Positions 35,096 to 47,247 are shown, counted from the first letter of the stretch. The stretch is DNA of 64,000 nt from Stieleria bergensis (GCA_007745635.1 CP036272.1:5117498-5181497), one strand, 5' to 3'. Notes: generated by a model from the letters alone, not told the origin. Translations and numbers: made by a program.

Positions 35096-38000
35096 ATGGC
35101 AGTTACGTCACAGCGTCGCCTTGAACCGACAACCGTTCGTTATTTCGGATCTGATCAAGGTAAGTTTGAACTTCCCGACCTAACCGCGTTGCAGACCGCT
35201 TCTTACAAGGAGTTCTTGCAAGAGTGGGTCGATTCGCTTGAACGCAAGGATCACGGTCTAGAAAGCGTTCTCCGCGAGATTTTCCCCATCGCCAGTTACG
35301 ATGGCAACATCACGCTGGAATACCTGCGGTACGAACTGGGTAAACCTCGGTACACCAGCCAAGAGTGCCGCCAACTGCGTTTGACCTACGGCATGCCTCT
35401 GCGCATCTGGTTGCGTCTGAACCGCGAAGAGCCTCACGAAGAAGAAGTCTACCTGGGCGACATGCCGATCATGTTGGGCGGTGGTGAATTCATCATCAAT
35501 GGTGCCGAACGGGTCGTCGTCAGCCAGCTGCACCGCTCACCCGGTGTTGACTTTGTCTGGGACACCGACACCACCACCGATCGCAAACTGCCTTCGTGCC
35601 GAGTGATCCCCGAACGCGGTAGCTGGGTCGAATTCAATGTCACGAAAAAAGACGCCCTGACGGTCCGGATTGACCAGAGCGGTAAATTCGCAGCCACAAC
35701 ATTGCTTCGCGCAATGGGACCGCAGTTTTCCACCGATGCAGACATTCTGAAAGCGTTCTACCCCACTCGCACCGAGAAGCTTTCCAGCATCAAGAGCGCT
35801 GCCAAGCTGGAAGGCAAAATCAGTGTCGACGATGTCGTGTACCCCAGCGGTCACGATCGCGCTGGCGAAATCATTATCGAAGCCGGCCATCGGGTGACCA
35901 AAGAGCTGTCAGAAACGATCTGCACCGCCGAAGTCACTTCGATGCAAGTCATCGATCCACCCAAGGTTCCGTTGATCTTCAACACCTTGCTGGATGACAA
36001 CACCGCCAGCCACGAAGAAGCGTTGCTGCGAATCTACCAGCGACTGCGCCCCGGTAACCCGCCACAACTGGAAAAAGCACGTTTGTTGTTCGAAGAGAAA
36101 TTCTACGACGACAATCGCTACCGCTTGGGCAAAGTGGGACGCTTCCGGCTGAACCGAAAACTCGGTCTAAACGTCGACGAATCCGTGATGACGCTTCGTC
36201 CCGATGACATCATCGAATCCATCCGCTATCTGATCGAATTGTTTGATCCCGAAAGCGACGCTGAAATCGACGACATTGACCACTTGGGCAACCGTCGCTT
36301 GCGTACCATCGATGAACTGGCCAGTGAAGAACTTCGCAAAGGCTTTTTGAAACTGCGTCGGACCGTTCAAGAACGGATGAGCGTGAAAGATGCTCAAGAC
36401 ATGACGCCACGTTCGCTGATCAACCCCAAGAGCGTTTCAGCAGCAATCGATTTCTTCTTCGGTCGTGGCGAACTTTCGCAGGTGGTTGACCAGACCAATC
36501 CGCTGAGCCAACTGACTCACGAACGCCGCCTCTCCGCACTGGGCCCTGGTGGTCTGAACCGGAAGCGTGCGGGCTTTGAAGTGCGTGACGTTCACATTTC
36601 TCACTACGGCCGAATCTGCCCGATTGAGACACCTGAAGGCACGAACATCGGTCTGATTAGCTCGCTGGCCATTTACGCCGGCGTTGATGACTACGGATTC
36701 CTGATCACGCCATATCGCTGCGTGAAAGAAGGCAAAGTCACTCAAGACGTTGTTTGGTTGCGTGCAGACGAAGAAAACGACGCCTACGTCGCACCGGCAG
36801 ATACCGAGGTCAAGGACGGAGCACTGGTCCCTGGCCCCAATATGATTGCTCGCGTACGAAGCGACTTCCAGATCGTTCAGCCAACGCAGGTGAACTACAT
36901 GGACGTGGCGCCCAGCCAGATGGTGGGTGTCTCCGCAGGTCTGATCCCCTTCTTGGAGCACGATGATGCAAACCGTGCGTTGATGGGTTCGAACATGCAG
37001 CGTCAAGCGGTCCCGTTGCTGGTCGCAGAACCACCGATTGTTGGCACCGGAATGGAACGCGAAGTGGCTCGCAACAGTGCGATGGTCATTCGCGCTCGTC
37101 GCTCCGGAACCGTAACCTATGTTGACTCCTCACGCATTGAGGTTGGCAGCGATCACTACGAACTGAAAAAGTACCAGGGCCTCAACGAACGCACCTGCCA
37201 AAACCAGAAACCACTGGTCCGCCCCGGTGATGAAGTCAGCGAAGGGCAAATCATCGCTGATGGTGCTGCAACCGTGAACGGCGAACTGGCCCTGGGACGA
37301 AACGTCCTGGTAGGCTTCATGTCGTTCGACGGCTTCAACTACGAAGATGCGATCATCATCAGTGAAGAACTCGTTCGCAACGACACCTACACCTCGATTC
37401 ACATCGAAGATTTCGATGTTGAAGTTCGCGAAACCAAACTCGGCCGCGAAGAGTTCACTCGGGACATTCCAAACGTCAGCGAAAAAGCGCTGCGTAACTT
37501 GGATGACAACGGGATCGTTCAAGTCGGAACGTATGTCAAACCAGGCGACATTTTGGTCGGTAAGGTCAGCCCCAAAAGCAAGACTGAACTGACTCCCGAA
37601 GAGAAACTGTTGCACGCGATCTTTGGCCGGGCCGGTGAAGACGTCAAGAATGACTCGCTGGAAGTGCCATCGGGCATCGAAGGCATCGTCATCGACACTC
37701 ACAAGTTCTCGCGTCGCATGAGCTTGTCCGAAGAAGATCGGAAAGATTTCGAACGAGAGCTCAAAGAAGTTGAATCAGTCGGCAATGCCGAAATCGCCAG
37801 CACCTTTGAAGCACTGGTCCGCGATCTCGATGAAGCCGCTGGCAAGAAACTCAACGACAGCACCGGCACGCCTTTGGCTGACGGTCAAGATCCAAAGTTT
37901 GTTGCCGAACGAGCTTCGACGTTCCGTATCGATCACATCATCGATCAGGTCAGCGACGAAGCCAAACAGGATGCCGTTCGCAACGTTTATGCCAGCCAAT

Positions 38001-38818
38001 GGATCAATGTTCAAACTGCCATCGATCAACGTGATCGCAAGCTCAACAGCATGAAGCGTGGTGACGAACTCCGCAGCGGCGTGCTGCAGATGGCCAAGGT
38101 GTACGTTGCGACCAAGCGAACCATCAGTGTCGGTGACAAGATGGCCGGTCGTCACGGTAACAAAGGTGTGATCTCAAAGATCCTGCCGATCGCTGACATG
38201 CCGTTCTTGCCCGATGGAACTCCGATTCAAATCATGCTCAACCCGCTGGGCGTTCCCAGCCGGATGAATGTGGGTCAGATTCTGGAAACTCACCTCGGCT
38301 GGGCGGGAGCCAAACTTGGCTTCCAATCCATCACGCCTGTGTTCAATGGAGCCAGTGAAGAGGACATCAACGGGGCCTTGGATGAAGCCGGCCTGCCACG
38401 TCACGGGAAGGTTCGCCTGACCGATGGACGCACCGGGGTTCCGATGGAACAGGAAACCACCGTCGGTTACATCTACATGCTGAAACTGCACCACTTGGTT
38501 GATGACAAGGTTCACGCACGTAGCACCGGACCTTACTCATTGATCACCCAGCAACCACTTGGCGGGAAAGCTCGCTTCGGTGGCCAACGCTTCGGTGAAA
38601 TGGAAGTCTGGGCGTTGGAAGCCTACGGTGCAGCTTACATCCTGCAAGAACTGCTGACCGTCAAGAGCGACGATGTCGAAGGGCGTACCAAGATCTACGA
38701 ATCAATGGTCAAGGGCGAAAACACCCTGGAAGCCGGCACCCCTGCCAGCTTCGACGTCTTGACCAACGAGATTCGTGGTCTGGCACTGAACATGCAACTA
38801 GAGAAACGACCCATCTAG
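35096..38818 (+). CDS. rpoB: DNA-directed RNA polymerase subunit beta
   Basis: This 1240-residue subunit has the usual beta landmarks in order: [32 protein letters not shown] in the protrusion, [20 protein letters not shown] (rifampicin pocket, fork loop), [20 protein letters not shown], then [35 protein letters not shown] and the C-terminal [20 protein letters not shown] clamp anchor. The split quotations name short contiguous motifs. Rifampicin-contact residues look like the sensitive type. ATG 35096 follows AGGAG, 12 bases upstream. rpoC lies 244 bases downstream with a hairpin in the gap. The length is close to the compact beta of many phyla, without the large insertions of E. coli. Confidence 0.98.
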   Translation: MAVTSQRRLEPTTVRYFGSDQGKFELPDLTALQTASYKEFLQEWVDSLERKDHGLESVLREIFPIASYDGNITLEYLRYELGKPRYTSQECRQLRLTYGMPLRIWLRLNREEPHEEEVYLGDMPIMLGGGEFIINGAERVVVSQLHRSPGVDFVWDTDTTTDRKLPSCRVIPERGSWVEFNVTKKDALTVRIDQSGKFAATTLLRAMGPQFSTDADILKAFYPTRTEKLSSIKSAAKLEGKISVDDVVYPSGHDRAGEIIIEAGHRVTKELSETICTAEVTSMQVIDPPKVPLIFNTLLDDNTASHEEALLRIYQRLRPGNPPQLEKARLLFEEKFYDDNRYRLGKVGRFRLNRKLGLNVDESVMTLRPDDIIESIRYLIELFDPESDAEIDDIDHLGNRRLRTIDELASEELRKGFLKLRRTVQERMSVKDAQDMTPRSLINPKSVSAAIDFFFGRGELSQVVDQTNPLSQLTHERRLSALGPGGLNRKRAGFEVRDVHISHYGRICPIETPEGTNIGLISSLAIYAGVDDYGFLITPYRCVKEGKVTQDVVWLRADEENDAYVAPADTEVKDGALVPGPNMIARVRSDFQIVQPTQVNYMDVAPSQMVGVSAGLIPFLEHDDANRALMGSNMQRQAVPLLVAEPPIVGTGMEREVARNSAMVIRARRSGTVTYVDSSRIEVGSDHYELKKYQGLNERTCQNQKPLVRPGDEVSEGQIIADGAATVNGELALGRNVLVGFMSFDGFNYEDAIIISEELVRNDTYTSIHIEDFDVEVRETKLGREEFTRDIPNVSEKALRNLDDNGIVQVGTYVKPGDILVGKVSPKSKTELTPEEKLLHAIFGRAGEDVKNDSLEVPSGIEGIVIDTHKFSRRMSLSEEDRKDFERELKEVESVGNAEIASTFEALVRDLDEAAGKKLNDSTGTPLADGQDPKFVAERASTFRIDHIIDQVSDEAKQDAVRNVYASQWINVQTAIDQRDRKLNSMKRGDELRSGVLQMAKVYVATKRTISVGDKMAGRHGNKGVISKILPIADMPFLPDGTPIQIMLNPLGVPSRMNVGQILETHLGWAGAKLGFQSITPVFNGASEEDINGALDEAGLPRHGKVRLTDGRTGVPMEQETTVGYIYMLKLHHLVDDKVHARSTGPYSLITQQPLGGKARFGGQRFGEMEVWALEAYGAAYILQELLTVKSDDVEGRTKIYESMVKGENTLEAGTPASFDVLTNEIRGLALNMQLEKRPI

Positions 38819-38837
38819 TTGCAGACTGATTCGAAGC

Positions 38838-38867
38838 CCCGGCAAGCAACACCAACCACTTGCCGGG
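38838..38867 (+). promoter_or_regulatory. Hairpin in the rpoB-rpoC gap
   Basis: CCCGGCAAG and CTTGCCGGG form a perfect 9-bp stem around a 12-base loop, 20 bases after the rpoB stop. No T-run follows, so a partial attenuator, an RNA-processing site or an mRNA stabiliser between rpoB and rpoC is possible. Confidence 0.5.
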
Positions 38868-39062
38868 CACCGTGGCTGAGCAGCCCACGCTGCGTTTACC
38901 ACCGCGATCTGTCAGCGTGATCGGTCAGCCAGACCGATCAAATCCGCGACACCCACGATCGCAGAACAAACGCAAACAACCAATGACGCGACGATCAGGC
39001 GATCCCTCGCGAATTAACAACGAATCACTAGCTAACCGCTAACTGCTAAAGGCTTTCATATC

Positions 39063-42000
39063 ATGTCGATTGGCGAAACCAGCAACTATGATCGCATCAA
39101 CGATTACGCCTCTGTCCGGATTTCGCTGGCCAGACCTCAGGACATTAAAGGCTGGTCATTTGGGGAAGTCAAAAAGCCGGAAACGATCAACTACCGGACT
39201 TATCGCCCCGAGAAAGATGGACTGTTCTGCGAACGAATTTTTGGCCCTGAAAAGGACTGGGAGTGTGCCTGCGGTAAATATCGCGGCATGAAATACAAGG
39301 GCATGATCTGTGACCGATGTGGCGTCAAAGTCACTCACAGTCGTGTTCGTCGTAAACGCATGGGTCACATCGACCTGGCCGCTCCAGTGGTCCATATCTG
39401 GTTCTTCAAAGCAATGCCCTCTCGCTTGGGCAACCTGCTGAACATGAAAACCAGTTCGCTTGAGAAAGTGATTTACTTCCAAGATTACGTGGTGATCGAG
39501 CCCGGTCAAACGGACCTGGAAGCTCAGCAACTGCTGACCGAAGAAGAGTTCCGCGCCGCGCGTCAGCAATACGGCCCCGGTTCGTTTGAAGCCGACATGG
39601 GTGCTGAAGCCGTTCGCAAACTGCTGAACAAACTGGACCTCGTCCAGCTCTCCGAAGAACTTCGTATTGAGCTCGAAGAAACCGGCAGCAAGCAAAAGAA
39701 AAAGGACCTGACCAATCGCTTGAAGATCGTTGAATCGATCCGTGATAGCGACAACCGTCCCGAATGGATGGTTCTGGACGTCATCCCTGTGATCCCACCC
39801 GACCTGCGTCCCCTGGTCTTGCTAGACAGCGGTAACTTCGCCACCAGCGATTTGAATGACCTGTATCGCCGGATCATCAACCGGAACAACCGGTTGCGTA
39901 AGCTGGTCGACCTGAACGCTCCTGAAGTCATCATCCGTAACGAAAAACGGATGTTGCAACAGTCCGTCGACGCGTTGTTTGACAACAACCGCTGCAAGCG
40001 TCCCGTTCTCGGTTCATCCAACCGACCACTGAAATCTTTGACCGACATGATCAAAGGGAAACAAGGTCGTTTCCGTGAAAACCTGTTGGGCAAACGAGTC
40101 GATTACTCCGCTCGTTCAGTCATCGTCGTTGGCCCTCGCCTGAAACTGCACCAATGTGGTTTGCCTAAAAAGATCGCCTTGGAACTGTACCAGCCCTTCA
40201 TCATCCGCCGCTTGAAAGAACTCGGTCACGCCGACACGATCAAGTCAGCCAAAAAGATGCTCGAGCGCAAGGACGAGGAAGTTTGGGACATTCTCGAACA
40301 GGTGATCACCAATCACCCAGTGCTGCTGAACCGTGCTCCAACCTTGCACCGGATGGGAATTCAAGCCTTCGAACCCACCTTGGTCGAAGGCAACGCCATC
40401 AACTTGCACCCACTGGTTTGCAAAGGCTTCAACGCTGACTTCGACGGTGACCAAATGGCCGTCCACCTGCCGCTCTCGATCGAAGCACAGGTCGAAGCAC
40501 ACACGTTGATGATGAGCACCAACAACGTCTTTGCACCGTCTAACGGGAAACCCATTATGAGTCCCTCGCAGGACATCGTGATGGGTTGTTACTACATGAC
40601 CTGCGAACTGCCCGCCCAGAAAGGCGAAGGCATGGTGTTCTCCGGTTACGACGAAGTTGAATTCGCGTTTGCTCAAGGCGTGATCGACTTGCACGCCAAG
40701 ATCAAGATGCGTTTGCCACGGCACCAACGCTTGAAAACTCCAGCCGATGAAGACTCCATTTACGGACAAATCATCGAAACCACGCCGGGACGCGTTCGCT
40801 TTAACGAAATGCTTCCCGACGGCATGGACTTCTATAACCGAGCCATGCGTAGTAGTGACTTGGCCGCGGTGATTAGCGATTGCTATCAGCGACTGGGCCG
40901 TCGCCCCACGATTCACTTGCTCGATGACATGATGCAGATGGGCTTCCGCGAGTCCACTCGCAGTGGCTTGTCCTTCGGCACCGACGACTTGGTCACACCA
41001 GATTCCAAGGTGGACTACATCAAGGATGCTGAAAAAGAAGTCATGCGACTGCGTAAGGCCTATGACCGCGGTCAAATGGCAGATGACGAACGCTACAACA
41101 TGGTCCTTGACGAATGGACCAAGGCGCGTGAACTGATCACCGAAGACATGATGGCGGCGATGGAGTCCGACACCCGTAAAGGTGAATGGTACATCAACCC
41201 CGTCTTCTTGATGAGCCACTCGGGTGCTCGTGGTGGTATCGCTCAGATTCGCCAGCTAGCCGGCATGCGTGGTCTGATGGCGAAGCCAACCGGTGAAATC
41301 ATCGAGACCCCCATTAAAGCCAACTTCAGCGAAGGCCTGTCAGTACTGGAATACTTCAGTTCAACGCACGGTGCACGGAAAGGCTTGGCAGATACGGCGT
41401 TGAAAACTGCGGACAGTGGTTACCTGACACGTAAGCTTGCCGACGTGGCACAGAACGTTGTGATCACAATGGATGATTGCGGCACCACGCAAGGGATCAC
41501 CAAGGGGATCGTTTACCGTGGTGAAAAAGTCGAAGTCGGACTGGCCGATTCGATCAACGGTCGTGTCAGCCGAAAGTCGATCGTCAACCCCGTGACGGAC
41601 GAAGTGATTGTCTCTGAAAGCGAAATGATCACTCCCGAAATCGCTCGCAAAATCGAACAAATGGGCTTGGAAAAGCTGCAAGTTCGAACCCCAATGACCT
41701 GCGACGCTCCACTGGGTGTCTGCCGTCGTTGCTACGGCATGGACATGTCAACCGGTGCCATGGTCGAAGAAGGCATGGCCGTTGGGATCATCGCGGCTCA
41801 GTCGATCGGTGAACCCGGTACTCAGCTGACCATGCGGACCTTCCACATCGGTGGCTCGGTCAGTAAAGCCATGCAAGAATCGGACATCAAGAGCAAGAAG
41901 GCCGGTGAAGTTCGCTTGACGCGAATTCGAGCGGTTAAAAACGCTGAAGGTCGCTTGGTCGTCCTGACTCGTAACGGCGAAATCGCCCTGGTCGATGATC

Positions 42001-43700
42001 GCGGTCGTGAATTTGAAAGCTATCCCATCCCCACCGGTTCGATGCTGTTGGTGAAAGATGGCCAACAAGTCAAACCAGGTGAAACGCTTTGCGAATGGAA
42101 CCCGTACTCGGTCCCCATTCTTTCGGAAGTCCCCGGTAAAGTTCGCTTTGAAGACATCGTCGAAGGCGAAACCGTCCGGACTGAAAAAGAAGCCAGTGGC
42201 CAAATGCGGATGATCGTCGTTGAACACAAAGGCGACCTGCACCCACAAATCGTTGTTGAAGACAACACCGGCAAAGCACTGAACGTGCAGTTCCTGCCCG
42301 AACGTGCGTCAATCTCGGTTTTGGACGGCCAGGACATCAATCCCGGTACCGTGCTGGCTGAAATCCCACGCGACAGCGGTGGTGTTTCGGACATCACCGG
42401 TGGTCTGCCTCGAGTCACGGAAATCTTTGAAGCTCGGAAGCCCAAAGATCCTGCCGTTATCGCCGAAGTGGACGGTGAAGTCGAAATCTTGCCCGAGAAG
42501 AAACGCGGCAAGACAACCGTTCTTGTTCGCAGCGAATCAGGCATCGAACGTGAACACTTGATCCCAACCGGGAAGCACTTCCTGGTTCACACGGGTGACC
42601 TTGTGAAAGCGGGACAGAGCCTTGTTGATGGACCGCTGGTTCCTCACGACATCCTGCGTGTCAGTGGTGAAGAAGCCGTTCAGCAGTACTTGCTGCACGA
42701 AATTCAACAGGTCTATCAATCACAGAAGGTTGAGATCAACGATAAGCACTGCGAAATCATCATCGCTCGCATGTTGCGGAAAGTGAAGGTTGAATCGCCC
42801 GGTGACACCACCTTGCTGCCAGGTCTGGTGATCGACCGATTCCAGTTCCGCCAAGCCAACCAAGAATTGACCAAGTCAATCAAGGTCGCAGCGGCCGGTG
42901 ACAGTGATTACAACGAAGGCGTGATCATTCCGAAGGAATTATTCGAAGAAACCAATGCCAAGATCGAAGCCGAAGGCGGCACACCGATGAAGGGCAAGCG
43001 GCCAAAACGTGCCACCGCCAGTACTCAACTGCTCGGTATCACCAAGGCTGCGGTTCAGTCCAATAGCTTTATCTCCGCTGCATCGTTCCAAGAAACCACC
43101 AAGGTTTTGACCGAAGCTGCACTGGCAGGCAAAGTCGACAAACTGGTCGGCCTGAAGGAAAACGTGATCCTAGGTCACCTGATTCCTGCCGGTACCGGTT
43201 TCCGAATGTTCCAAGAAGCCGAAGTCAATTACCGACGCGAAGCCTTGGAAGAACTGGCTGGCCCAGGTGTTTCAACCCTGGAAGAATCCTTCCCACTGCT
43301 CGAAGGTGGTGACGAAGTGATGGGCTCCGGAGTTCCTGTCGATGCGGAACCACAAAGCGGCGGTTCACCACTGCCAATGGATCCGCTGGGAATGACAGCC
43401 GCTCCGCCACAAGACTTGCCACCGCAGGCAGGCCTTGGCGAGCCACAAGCTCCCTCGCTGGAACAACTGATGGGACAGACCATGACCGAACCTGGTTATG
43501 ATCCACCTGCCCCAGAGGCTCCTACGCCGGCCACACCAGCGCCAGCCACACCAGAGCCAGCGGAGCCAAGCTATGATTCGCCAGCACCGGTTGAGGAGCA
43601 TCCCGCCCCGCCAGCTCCCGAGCAGGCCTTGCCTCAGGATTCCCCAGCACCGCCAAGTGTTGAAGAACCCAACGACGACGAAAACCCAATGATTGGTTAG
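39063..43700 (+). CDS. rpoC: DNA-directed RNA polymerase subunit beta'
   Basis: This 1545-residue subunit begins at ATG 39063, with AAGG 11 bases upstream. The N-terminal zinc site [20 protein letters not shown], the active-site [12 protein letters not shown] with its three Mg-binding Asp, the bridge helix and trigger loop region ([20 protein letters not shown]), the second zinc site ([13 protein letters not shown]) and [18 protein letters not shown] are all present. After the conserved end near residue 1400 there is an unusual acidic, Pro/Ala-rich tail of about 140 residues with repeats such as [11 protein letters not shown], which should be disordered. An intrinsic terminator follows 18 bases after the stop. 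Forms the catalytic core with beta. Confidence 0.98.
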   Translation: MSIGETSNYDRINDYASVRISLARPQDIKGWSFGEVKKPETINYRTYRPEKDGLFCERIFGPEKDWECACGKYRGMKYKGMICDRCGVKVTHSRVRRKRMGHIDLAAPVVHIWFFKAMPSRLGNLLNMKTSSLEKVIYFQDYVVIEPGQTDLEAQQLLTEEEFRAARQQYGPGSFEADMGAEAVRKLLNKLDLVQLSEELRIELEETGSKQKKKDLTNRLKIVESIRDSDNRPEWMVLDVIPVIPPDLRPLVLLDSGNFATSDLNDLYRRIINRNNRLRKLVDLNAPEVIIRNEKRMLQQSVDALFDNNRCKRPVLGSSNRPLKSLTDMIKGKQGRFRENLLGKRVDYSARSVIVVGPRLKLHQCGLPKKIALELYQPFIIRRLKELGHADTIKSAKKMLERKDEEVWDILEQVITNHPVLLNRAPTLHRMGIQAFEPTLVEGNAINLHPLVCKGFNADFDGDQMAVHLPLSIEAQVEAHTLMMSTNNVFAPSNGKPIMSPSQDIVMGCYYMTCELPAQKGEGMVFSGYDEVEFAFAQGVIDLHAKIKMRLPRHQRLKTPADEDSIYGQIIETTPGRVRFNEMLPDGMDFYNRAMRSSDLAAVISDCYQRLGRRPTIHLLDDMMQMGFRESTRSGLSFGTDDLVTPDSKVDYIKDAEKEVMRLRKAYDRGQMADDERYNMVLDEWTKARELITEDMMAAMESDTRKGEWYINPVFLMSHSGARGGIAQIRQLAGMRGLMAKPTGEIIETPIKANFSEGLSVLEYFSSTHGARKGLADTALKTADSGYLTRKLADVAQNVVITMDDCGTTQGITKGIVYRGEKVEVGLADSINGRVSRKSIVNPVTDEVIVSESEMITPEIARKIEQMGLEKLQVRTPMTCDAPLGVCRRCYGMDMSTGAMVEEGMAVGIIAAQSIGEPGTQLTMRTFHIGGSVSKAMQESDIKSKKAGEVRLTRIRAVKNAEGRLVVLTRNGEIALVDDRGREFESYPIPTGSMLLVKDGQQVKPGETLCEWNPYSVPILSEVPGKVRFEDIVEGETVRTEKEASGQMRMIVVEHKGDLHPQIVVEDNTGKALNVQFLPERASISVLDGQDINPGTVLAEIPRDSGGVSDITGGLPRVTEIFEARKPKDPAVIAEVDGEVEILPEKKRGKTTVLVRSESGIEREHLIPTGKHFLVHTGDLVKAGQSLVDGPLVPHDILRVSGEEAVQQYLLHEIQQVYQSQKVEINDKHCEIIIARMLRKVKVESPGDTTLLPGLVIDRFQFRQANQELTKSIKVAAAGDSDYNEGVIIPKELFEETNAKIEAEGGTPMKGKRPKRATASTQLLGITKAAVQSNSFISAASFQETTKVLTEAALAGKVDKLVGLKENVILGHLIPAGTGFRMFQEAEVNYRREALEELAGPGVSTLEESFPLLEGGDEVMGSGVPVDAEPQSGGSPLPMDPLGMTAAPPQDLPPQAGLGEPQAPSLEQLMGQTMTEPGYDPPAPEAPTPATPAPATPEPAEPSYDSPAPVEEHPAPPAPEQALPQDSPAPPSVEEPNDDENPMIG

Positions 43701-43717
43701 TCGTGATCAGTTCAAGG

Positions 43718-43744
43718 AAAAGCGGCGTTCGCGCCGCTTTTTTT
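43718..43744 (+). terminator. Intrinsic terminator after rpoC
   Basis: AAAGCGGCG-TTCG-CGCCGCTTT forms a 9-bp stem with a stable TTCG tetraloop and runs directly into a run of T. This is the clearest Rho-independent terminator in the window and closes the rpoBC transcript. Confidence 0.93.
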
Positions 43745-44075
43745 ATGCGCTAACAGCCGGTCCGAGTCATGAACACGGGGCCCCGCTGCTCAGTGTTTCA
43801 CTGCGGCATGCTGAATGTGTGGTGCAGGGGTGCATGCACGCACCCCTGCATGAAAGATCTTCGAGTCCGGTGGTGCGGAGGCGGAACATCCACTTTATTG
43901 CGGCCCAGTTCTGCGATGCCATTTCATTGGTGCGTGCAAGCACGGCACCCTACGAACCCAGATCACCCTCAAACCATTCCGTCGACCTTCCAGTCTTGCG
44001 TTCGAGTTGATTAGCAAGCGCTAACTGGGGCAGGTTTGCGCGATGGGCTTGGTTTCAGCGGGCAGAATGTCGCTG
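43745..44075. other. Intergenic region between rpoC and the converging SDR gene
   Basis: No gene is recognised. It contains a second, perfect inverted repeat at 43823-43850 (TGCAGGGGTGC, loop ATGCAC, GCACCCCTGCA) without a T-run. It may terminate transcription arriving from the SDR/hflX side, or be a remnant of a small mobile repeat. Confidence 0.5.
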
Positions 44076-44870
44076 CTACTTGCGGCTTAAAATGCGGCTG
44101 ATGATTCCTGGAATGATGCGATCCGCATAGACCAAGGCTTTGCCGCCAGCACTTAACACGACTTCACGTTTGCGTTTCTTGATCGCAGCCAATGCAGCAC
44201 CAGCCACTCGCTGGGCGGACCAGCTGCCGACACTTTTTGATTCCATCTTGGAATCGGTCTCGACCAAGGAATCAAAGAACTCGCTTCGCGTGGTACTGGG
44301 GCTAACAAGCACCACACTCACGCCACTGCCCGCCAATTCAGTTCGCAACGAATCGGTCCAACCATGCATCGCAAACTTGCTGGCGCAATATTCAGATTTG
44401 TCAGGCACCGCACAGTGGCCGAGCACGCTGCCGACGTTACATAGCACTGCGTCTTGAGCGCTCGATAACCGGGGCAACAGCAGACGTGAGAGTTCGACGG
44501 GGGCAAAGAAATTGACTTCCATGATCTGCCGCAGACGCTCCGGGCTGGCTTCTTGAAACGGCCCGATGCCGCCGATGCCAGCGTTGTTGACCAACAGATC
44601 AAGCTGGCCGCCCAACTCATCAATGCGCTCGACCACTCGCTGACGATCGGCAGGCTTGGTCACATCGCCCACCAGAGGAATCAAAAGCGCTGCTACTTCG
44701 GCAGAGGATTCAGCGAGCTGATCAGCCAGCGAATGCAGCTTTTCTTGGCGCCGGGCAATCGCAATGACACGACACCCCTGCTGTATCAGCAATGTCGTCA
44801 AGCAACGTCCGATGCCGCTACTGGCACCAGTCACTACCGCTAGTTTGCCGCTAGGATTCCAAGCTTGCAC
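44076..44870 (-). CDS. Short-chain dehydrogenase/reductase (SDR)
   Basis: This 264-residue classical SDR has the cofactor motif TGASSGIG (14-21), the NNAG motif at 95-98 and the catalytic Ser148, Tyr161 and Lys165 (YCASK). An Arg after the second strand (AIARRQEK) favours NADP(H). The C-terminal part is basic (AAIKKRKREVV) and may lie at a membrane surface, as in SDRs acting on lipids; the substrate is not known. The start is GTG 44870. It lies 32 bases behind hflX on the same strand and is probably co-transcribed with it. Confidence 0.9.
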   Translation of the reverse strand: MQAWNPSGKLAVVTGASSGIGRCLTTLLIQQGCRVIAIARRQEKLHSLADQLAESSAEVAALLIPLVGDVTKPADRQRVVERIDELGGQLDLLVNNAGIGGIGPFQEASPERLRQIMEVNFFAPVELSRLLLPRLSSAQDAVLCNVGSVLGHCAVPDKSEYCASKFAMHGWTDSLRTELAGSGVSVVLVSPSTTRSEFFDSLVETDSKMESKSVGSWSAQRVAGAALAAIKKRKREVVLSAGGKALVYADRIIPGIISRILSRK

Positions 44871-44902
44871 CGTCGCTGCTTTCTAACCTTTGTATGGACA
44901 GC

Positions 44903-46279
44903 CTAAGCCACGTCCGTGGCTTGTTCGGTCGTTGGCGAAGTCACATTGATTGCGGGCGTGTGTTCACTGGACTCTTCGGTCTCTTCGCCCGCCGTGCCTC
45001 GATGGATTTGTTCAACGTTCACGGCCGATTGATAAATGGGTCCGACCGCAGCCGCAGCGATTCGAATGTGTGACAGGACTGAATCAGAATTAAACTGCTG
45101 CGAAATCAATTCGGCTCGCGCGGCCAAGTAAGACAAGAGTTTGCCATCCGCCGGGTCGATCGTCACTCGTAGCTCCAGGAACTCGCGACTGAGTGCTTCG
45201 CCAACGGCTTCGGTCAGCAAGCCCAGCCCTTTGCTTTCCCAAGCGCTGACTGGAATCGCATTGGGATAGCGATCCAAAACACGATTCAACATTGCCGGGG
45301 AATCGATCGCATCGATCTTGTTCAGCACCAGCAGCGTGTCTTTCTCTTCAATCTCAAGCTCACTGAGCACCTTATAGACCGCACTGATTTGATCAAAGAC
45401 GTTGGGGCTGCTGGCATCAGCGACATGCAACAACAAGTCCGCACAACGGGTCTCTTCCAAGGTTGCTTTAAAACTGGCCACCAGCGAGTGCGGCAGATCG
45501 CGAATGAATCCAACCGTATCACTCAACAGAACCGTTCCCCAATGAGGCAGCTGCCAGCGTCGGGTTCGGGTGTCCAAGGTTGCAAACAATTTGTCTTCAG
45601 CCTGCACACCGGCAGCGGTCAACGCGTTCATCAAGGTGCTCTTGCCCGCGTTGGTATAGCCCACCAAGGAAACCGTGGGCGCGTCCTTTCGGGAAGCGAC
45701 TTGACGGGCGCGACGCGATTCAACCTTGCCCAGCTCTTGTTTCAAATCATGAATACGTTTTTGGGCCAGACGGCGGTCCACTTCAAGTTGCTTTTCACCA
45801 GGACCACGCATGCCGACGCCCATTGCCTGACGCGACAGGTGAGTCCACAAACGCTTCAAACGTGGCAACGAGTACTCAAGCTGAGCCAGTTCAACGGCCA
45901 AGCGGGACTCATAGGTTCGAGCTCCAGCGGCAAAGATATCCAGAATCAACTCGGTTCGATCCAGCACTTTGGTACCGATCGCTTTTTCCAAGTTTCGCGT
46001 CTGTCCGGGGTTGAGTTCGTTTTCAAAGATCACCACGTCCGCTTGGGTCTTTTCGACCAACAGACGAAGCTCCTCAACCTTCCCCTTGCCAAGATAGGTT
46101 CCGTGGTCAACGGTGGCACGGCGCTGAATGAGCTCGCCAACCACTTGCGTTCCCGCGGTCGTGGCAAGCCCATGTAATTCCTCAATGGGATCCTCTGGAA
46201 CATGCGTCTGTGGCAAAATAAGCCGAGCCAAAACGCTGCGTTCCGGAGTGTCATCAATGACCGTATGTTGTTCTCGCAC
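44903..46279 (-). CDS. hflX: Ribosome-associated GTPase HflX
   Basis: This 458-residue GTPase of the OBG-HflX group splits stalled ribosomes under stress. The N-terminal HflX domain shows TYLGKGKVEEL and FENELNPGQTRNLEKA. The glycine-rich linker GVGMRGPGEKQLEVDRR precedes the G domain with G1 GYTNAGKS (207-214), G3 DTVGFIRDLP and G4 NKID. A C-terminal domain of about 90 residues ends in a Thr/Glu-rich tail. The start is GTG 46279, without a good ribosome binding site. It heads a probable two-gene operon with the SDR. Confidence 0.95.
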   Translation of the reverse strand: MREQHTVIDDTPERSVLARLILPQTHVPEDPIEELHGLATTAGTQVVGELIQRRATVDHGTYLGKGKVEELRLLVEKTQADVVIFENELNPGQTRNLEKAIGTKVLDRTELILDIFAAGARTYESRLAVELAQLEYSLPRLKRLWTHLSRQAMGVGMRGPGEKQLEVDRRLAQKRIHDLKQELGKVESRRARQVASRKDAPTVSLVGYTNAGKSTLMNALTAAGVQAEDKLFATLDTRTRRWQLPHWGTVLLSDTVGFIRDLPHSLVASFKATLEETRCADLLLHVADASSPNVFDQISAVYKVLSELEIEEKDTLLVLNKIDAIDSPAMLNRVLDRYPNAIPVSAWESKGLGLLTEAVGEALSREFLELRVTIDPADGKLLSYLAARAELISQQFNSDSVLSHIRIAAAAVGPIYQSAVNVEQIHRGTAGEETEESSEHTPAINVTSPTTEQATDVA

Positions 46280-46644
46280 GTACTAAAAATGCCTCGTTGT
46301 TTGAATGGTCTCTCACCAGTGACAGTATACCTTGATTGTCATCCCCGAGGCGCCACCGGCCACCTGACAGGATCATCCCCCCAGATAGAACCAGTTTAAT
46401 GAAAGGATCTGTAGCGGTTACTGCACCCTAGAAGAGCTGGCATCCTACCCACTGAACCGGTCGACGACCAACGGCCTCTGTTTTTTCACCATGAGCTCAA
46501 CCGAGCAGAGGGAGCAATAAAACTGAGCACTGGGATGCCTAAAACCGACCCCAAAACGGCGTTTTCAGGCCACCCACAGGAATCTAGACGCATCTGACAC
46601 GAATCATGTTCGCGGTCAAAAAGAGAGAGCGTGTGCAGGCTCAG
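46280..46644. other. Intergenic region, nothing recognised
   Basis: This 365-base stretch upstream of hflX shows no open frame with support and no strong repeat. It should hold the hflX promoter. Confidence 0.4.
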
Positions 46645-47247
46645 TTAGCGCGGCTTATTGGGCGACTTGCCCGACCGTCGATGTCGCATCGCAACCAGGG
46701 TTTCAAATTCACCCTGCTGCACCACGGTGCCGCTTTCATTGATCAATTGCCGCAGCCACAGGACTTTGACGGCTCGACGGCCATGGCTTTCCAAGCTGAT
46801 CACTTGGCAATGGGCATGAACTTTTTCGCCATGAAACAGAGGAGCATCAAAACTCCACTTCCCAATTCCGACGAAGGCCAAAGTAGCAACATTGGGACAA
46901 GTACTGCCCAGTCCAGCCAAGACACTTAGCCCTAGCAAGCCATGAACGATGGGGCGACCAAAGGGAGAATCGGAGCTTTCAGGATCATGAATCGAAGTGT
47001 GGTCACCCGTTAGCCCGGCAAACTGCACGACGTCATCGGCGGAGATTTCACGCGGCTCAGTGGTCCAACAATCACCGACCTGCAGATCTTCACCATACAA
47101 TAGATCCTGTGCAGCAAGACTGGCAGCGGTGGACGACGCCTCAGGACGCGATTTGGCGGCCTGTGGACCTTGGTCCTTCGATTGCTTGCGGCGCAGTGGT
47201 TCACTCCGATTGGAGGCTACACCATCAATATCTCTAAGCAATGACAC
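46645..47247 (-). CDS. MaoC-like hotdog-fold dehydratase
   Basis: This 200-residue protein has a polar, Ser/Ala-rich N-terminal extension of about 48 residues and a MaoC/(R)-enoyl-CoA hydratase domain. The hydratase motif FAGLTGDHTSIHDPE supplies the catalytic Asp82 and His87, and FGRPIVHGLLGLSV is the typical next helix. It probably hydrates an acyl-CoA or acyl-ACP intermediate in fatty-acid or polyhydroxyalkanoate-type metabolism. The start is GTG 47247; the non-conserved extension and the lack of a good ribosome binding site leave room for a shorter product. It has no operon partner. Confidence 0.85.
   Translation of the reverse strand: MSLLRDIDGVASNRSEPLRRKQSKDQGPQAAKSRPEASSTAASLAAQDLLYGEDLQVGDCWTTEPREISADDVVQFAGLTGDHTSIHDPESSDSPFGRPIVHGLLGLSVLAGLGSTCPNVATLAFVGIGKWSFDAPLFHGEKVHAHCQVISLESHGRRAVKVLWLRQLINESGTVVQQGEFETLVAMRHRRSGKSPNKPR

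Noticed and set aside
37130-37702. Long open frames antisense to rpoB and rpoC (for example this one and 40245-41219)
   Set aside because: They are shadows created by strong codon bias of the highly conserved sense genes.
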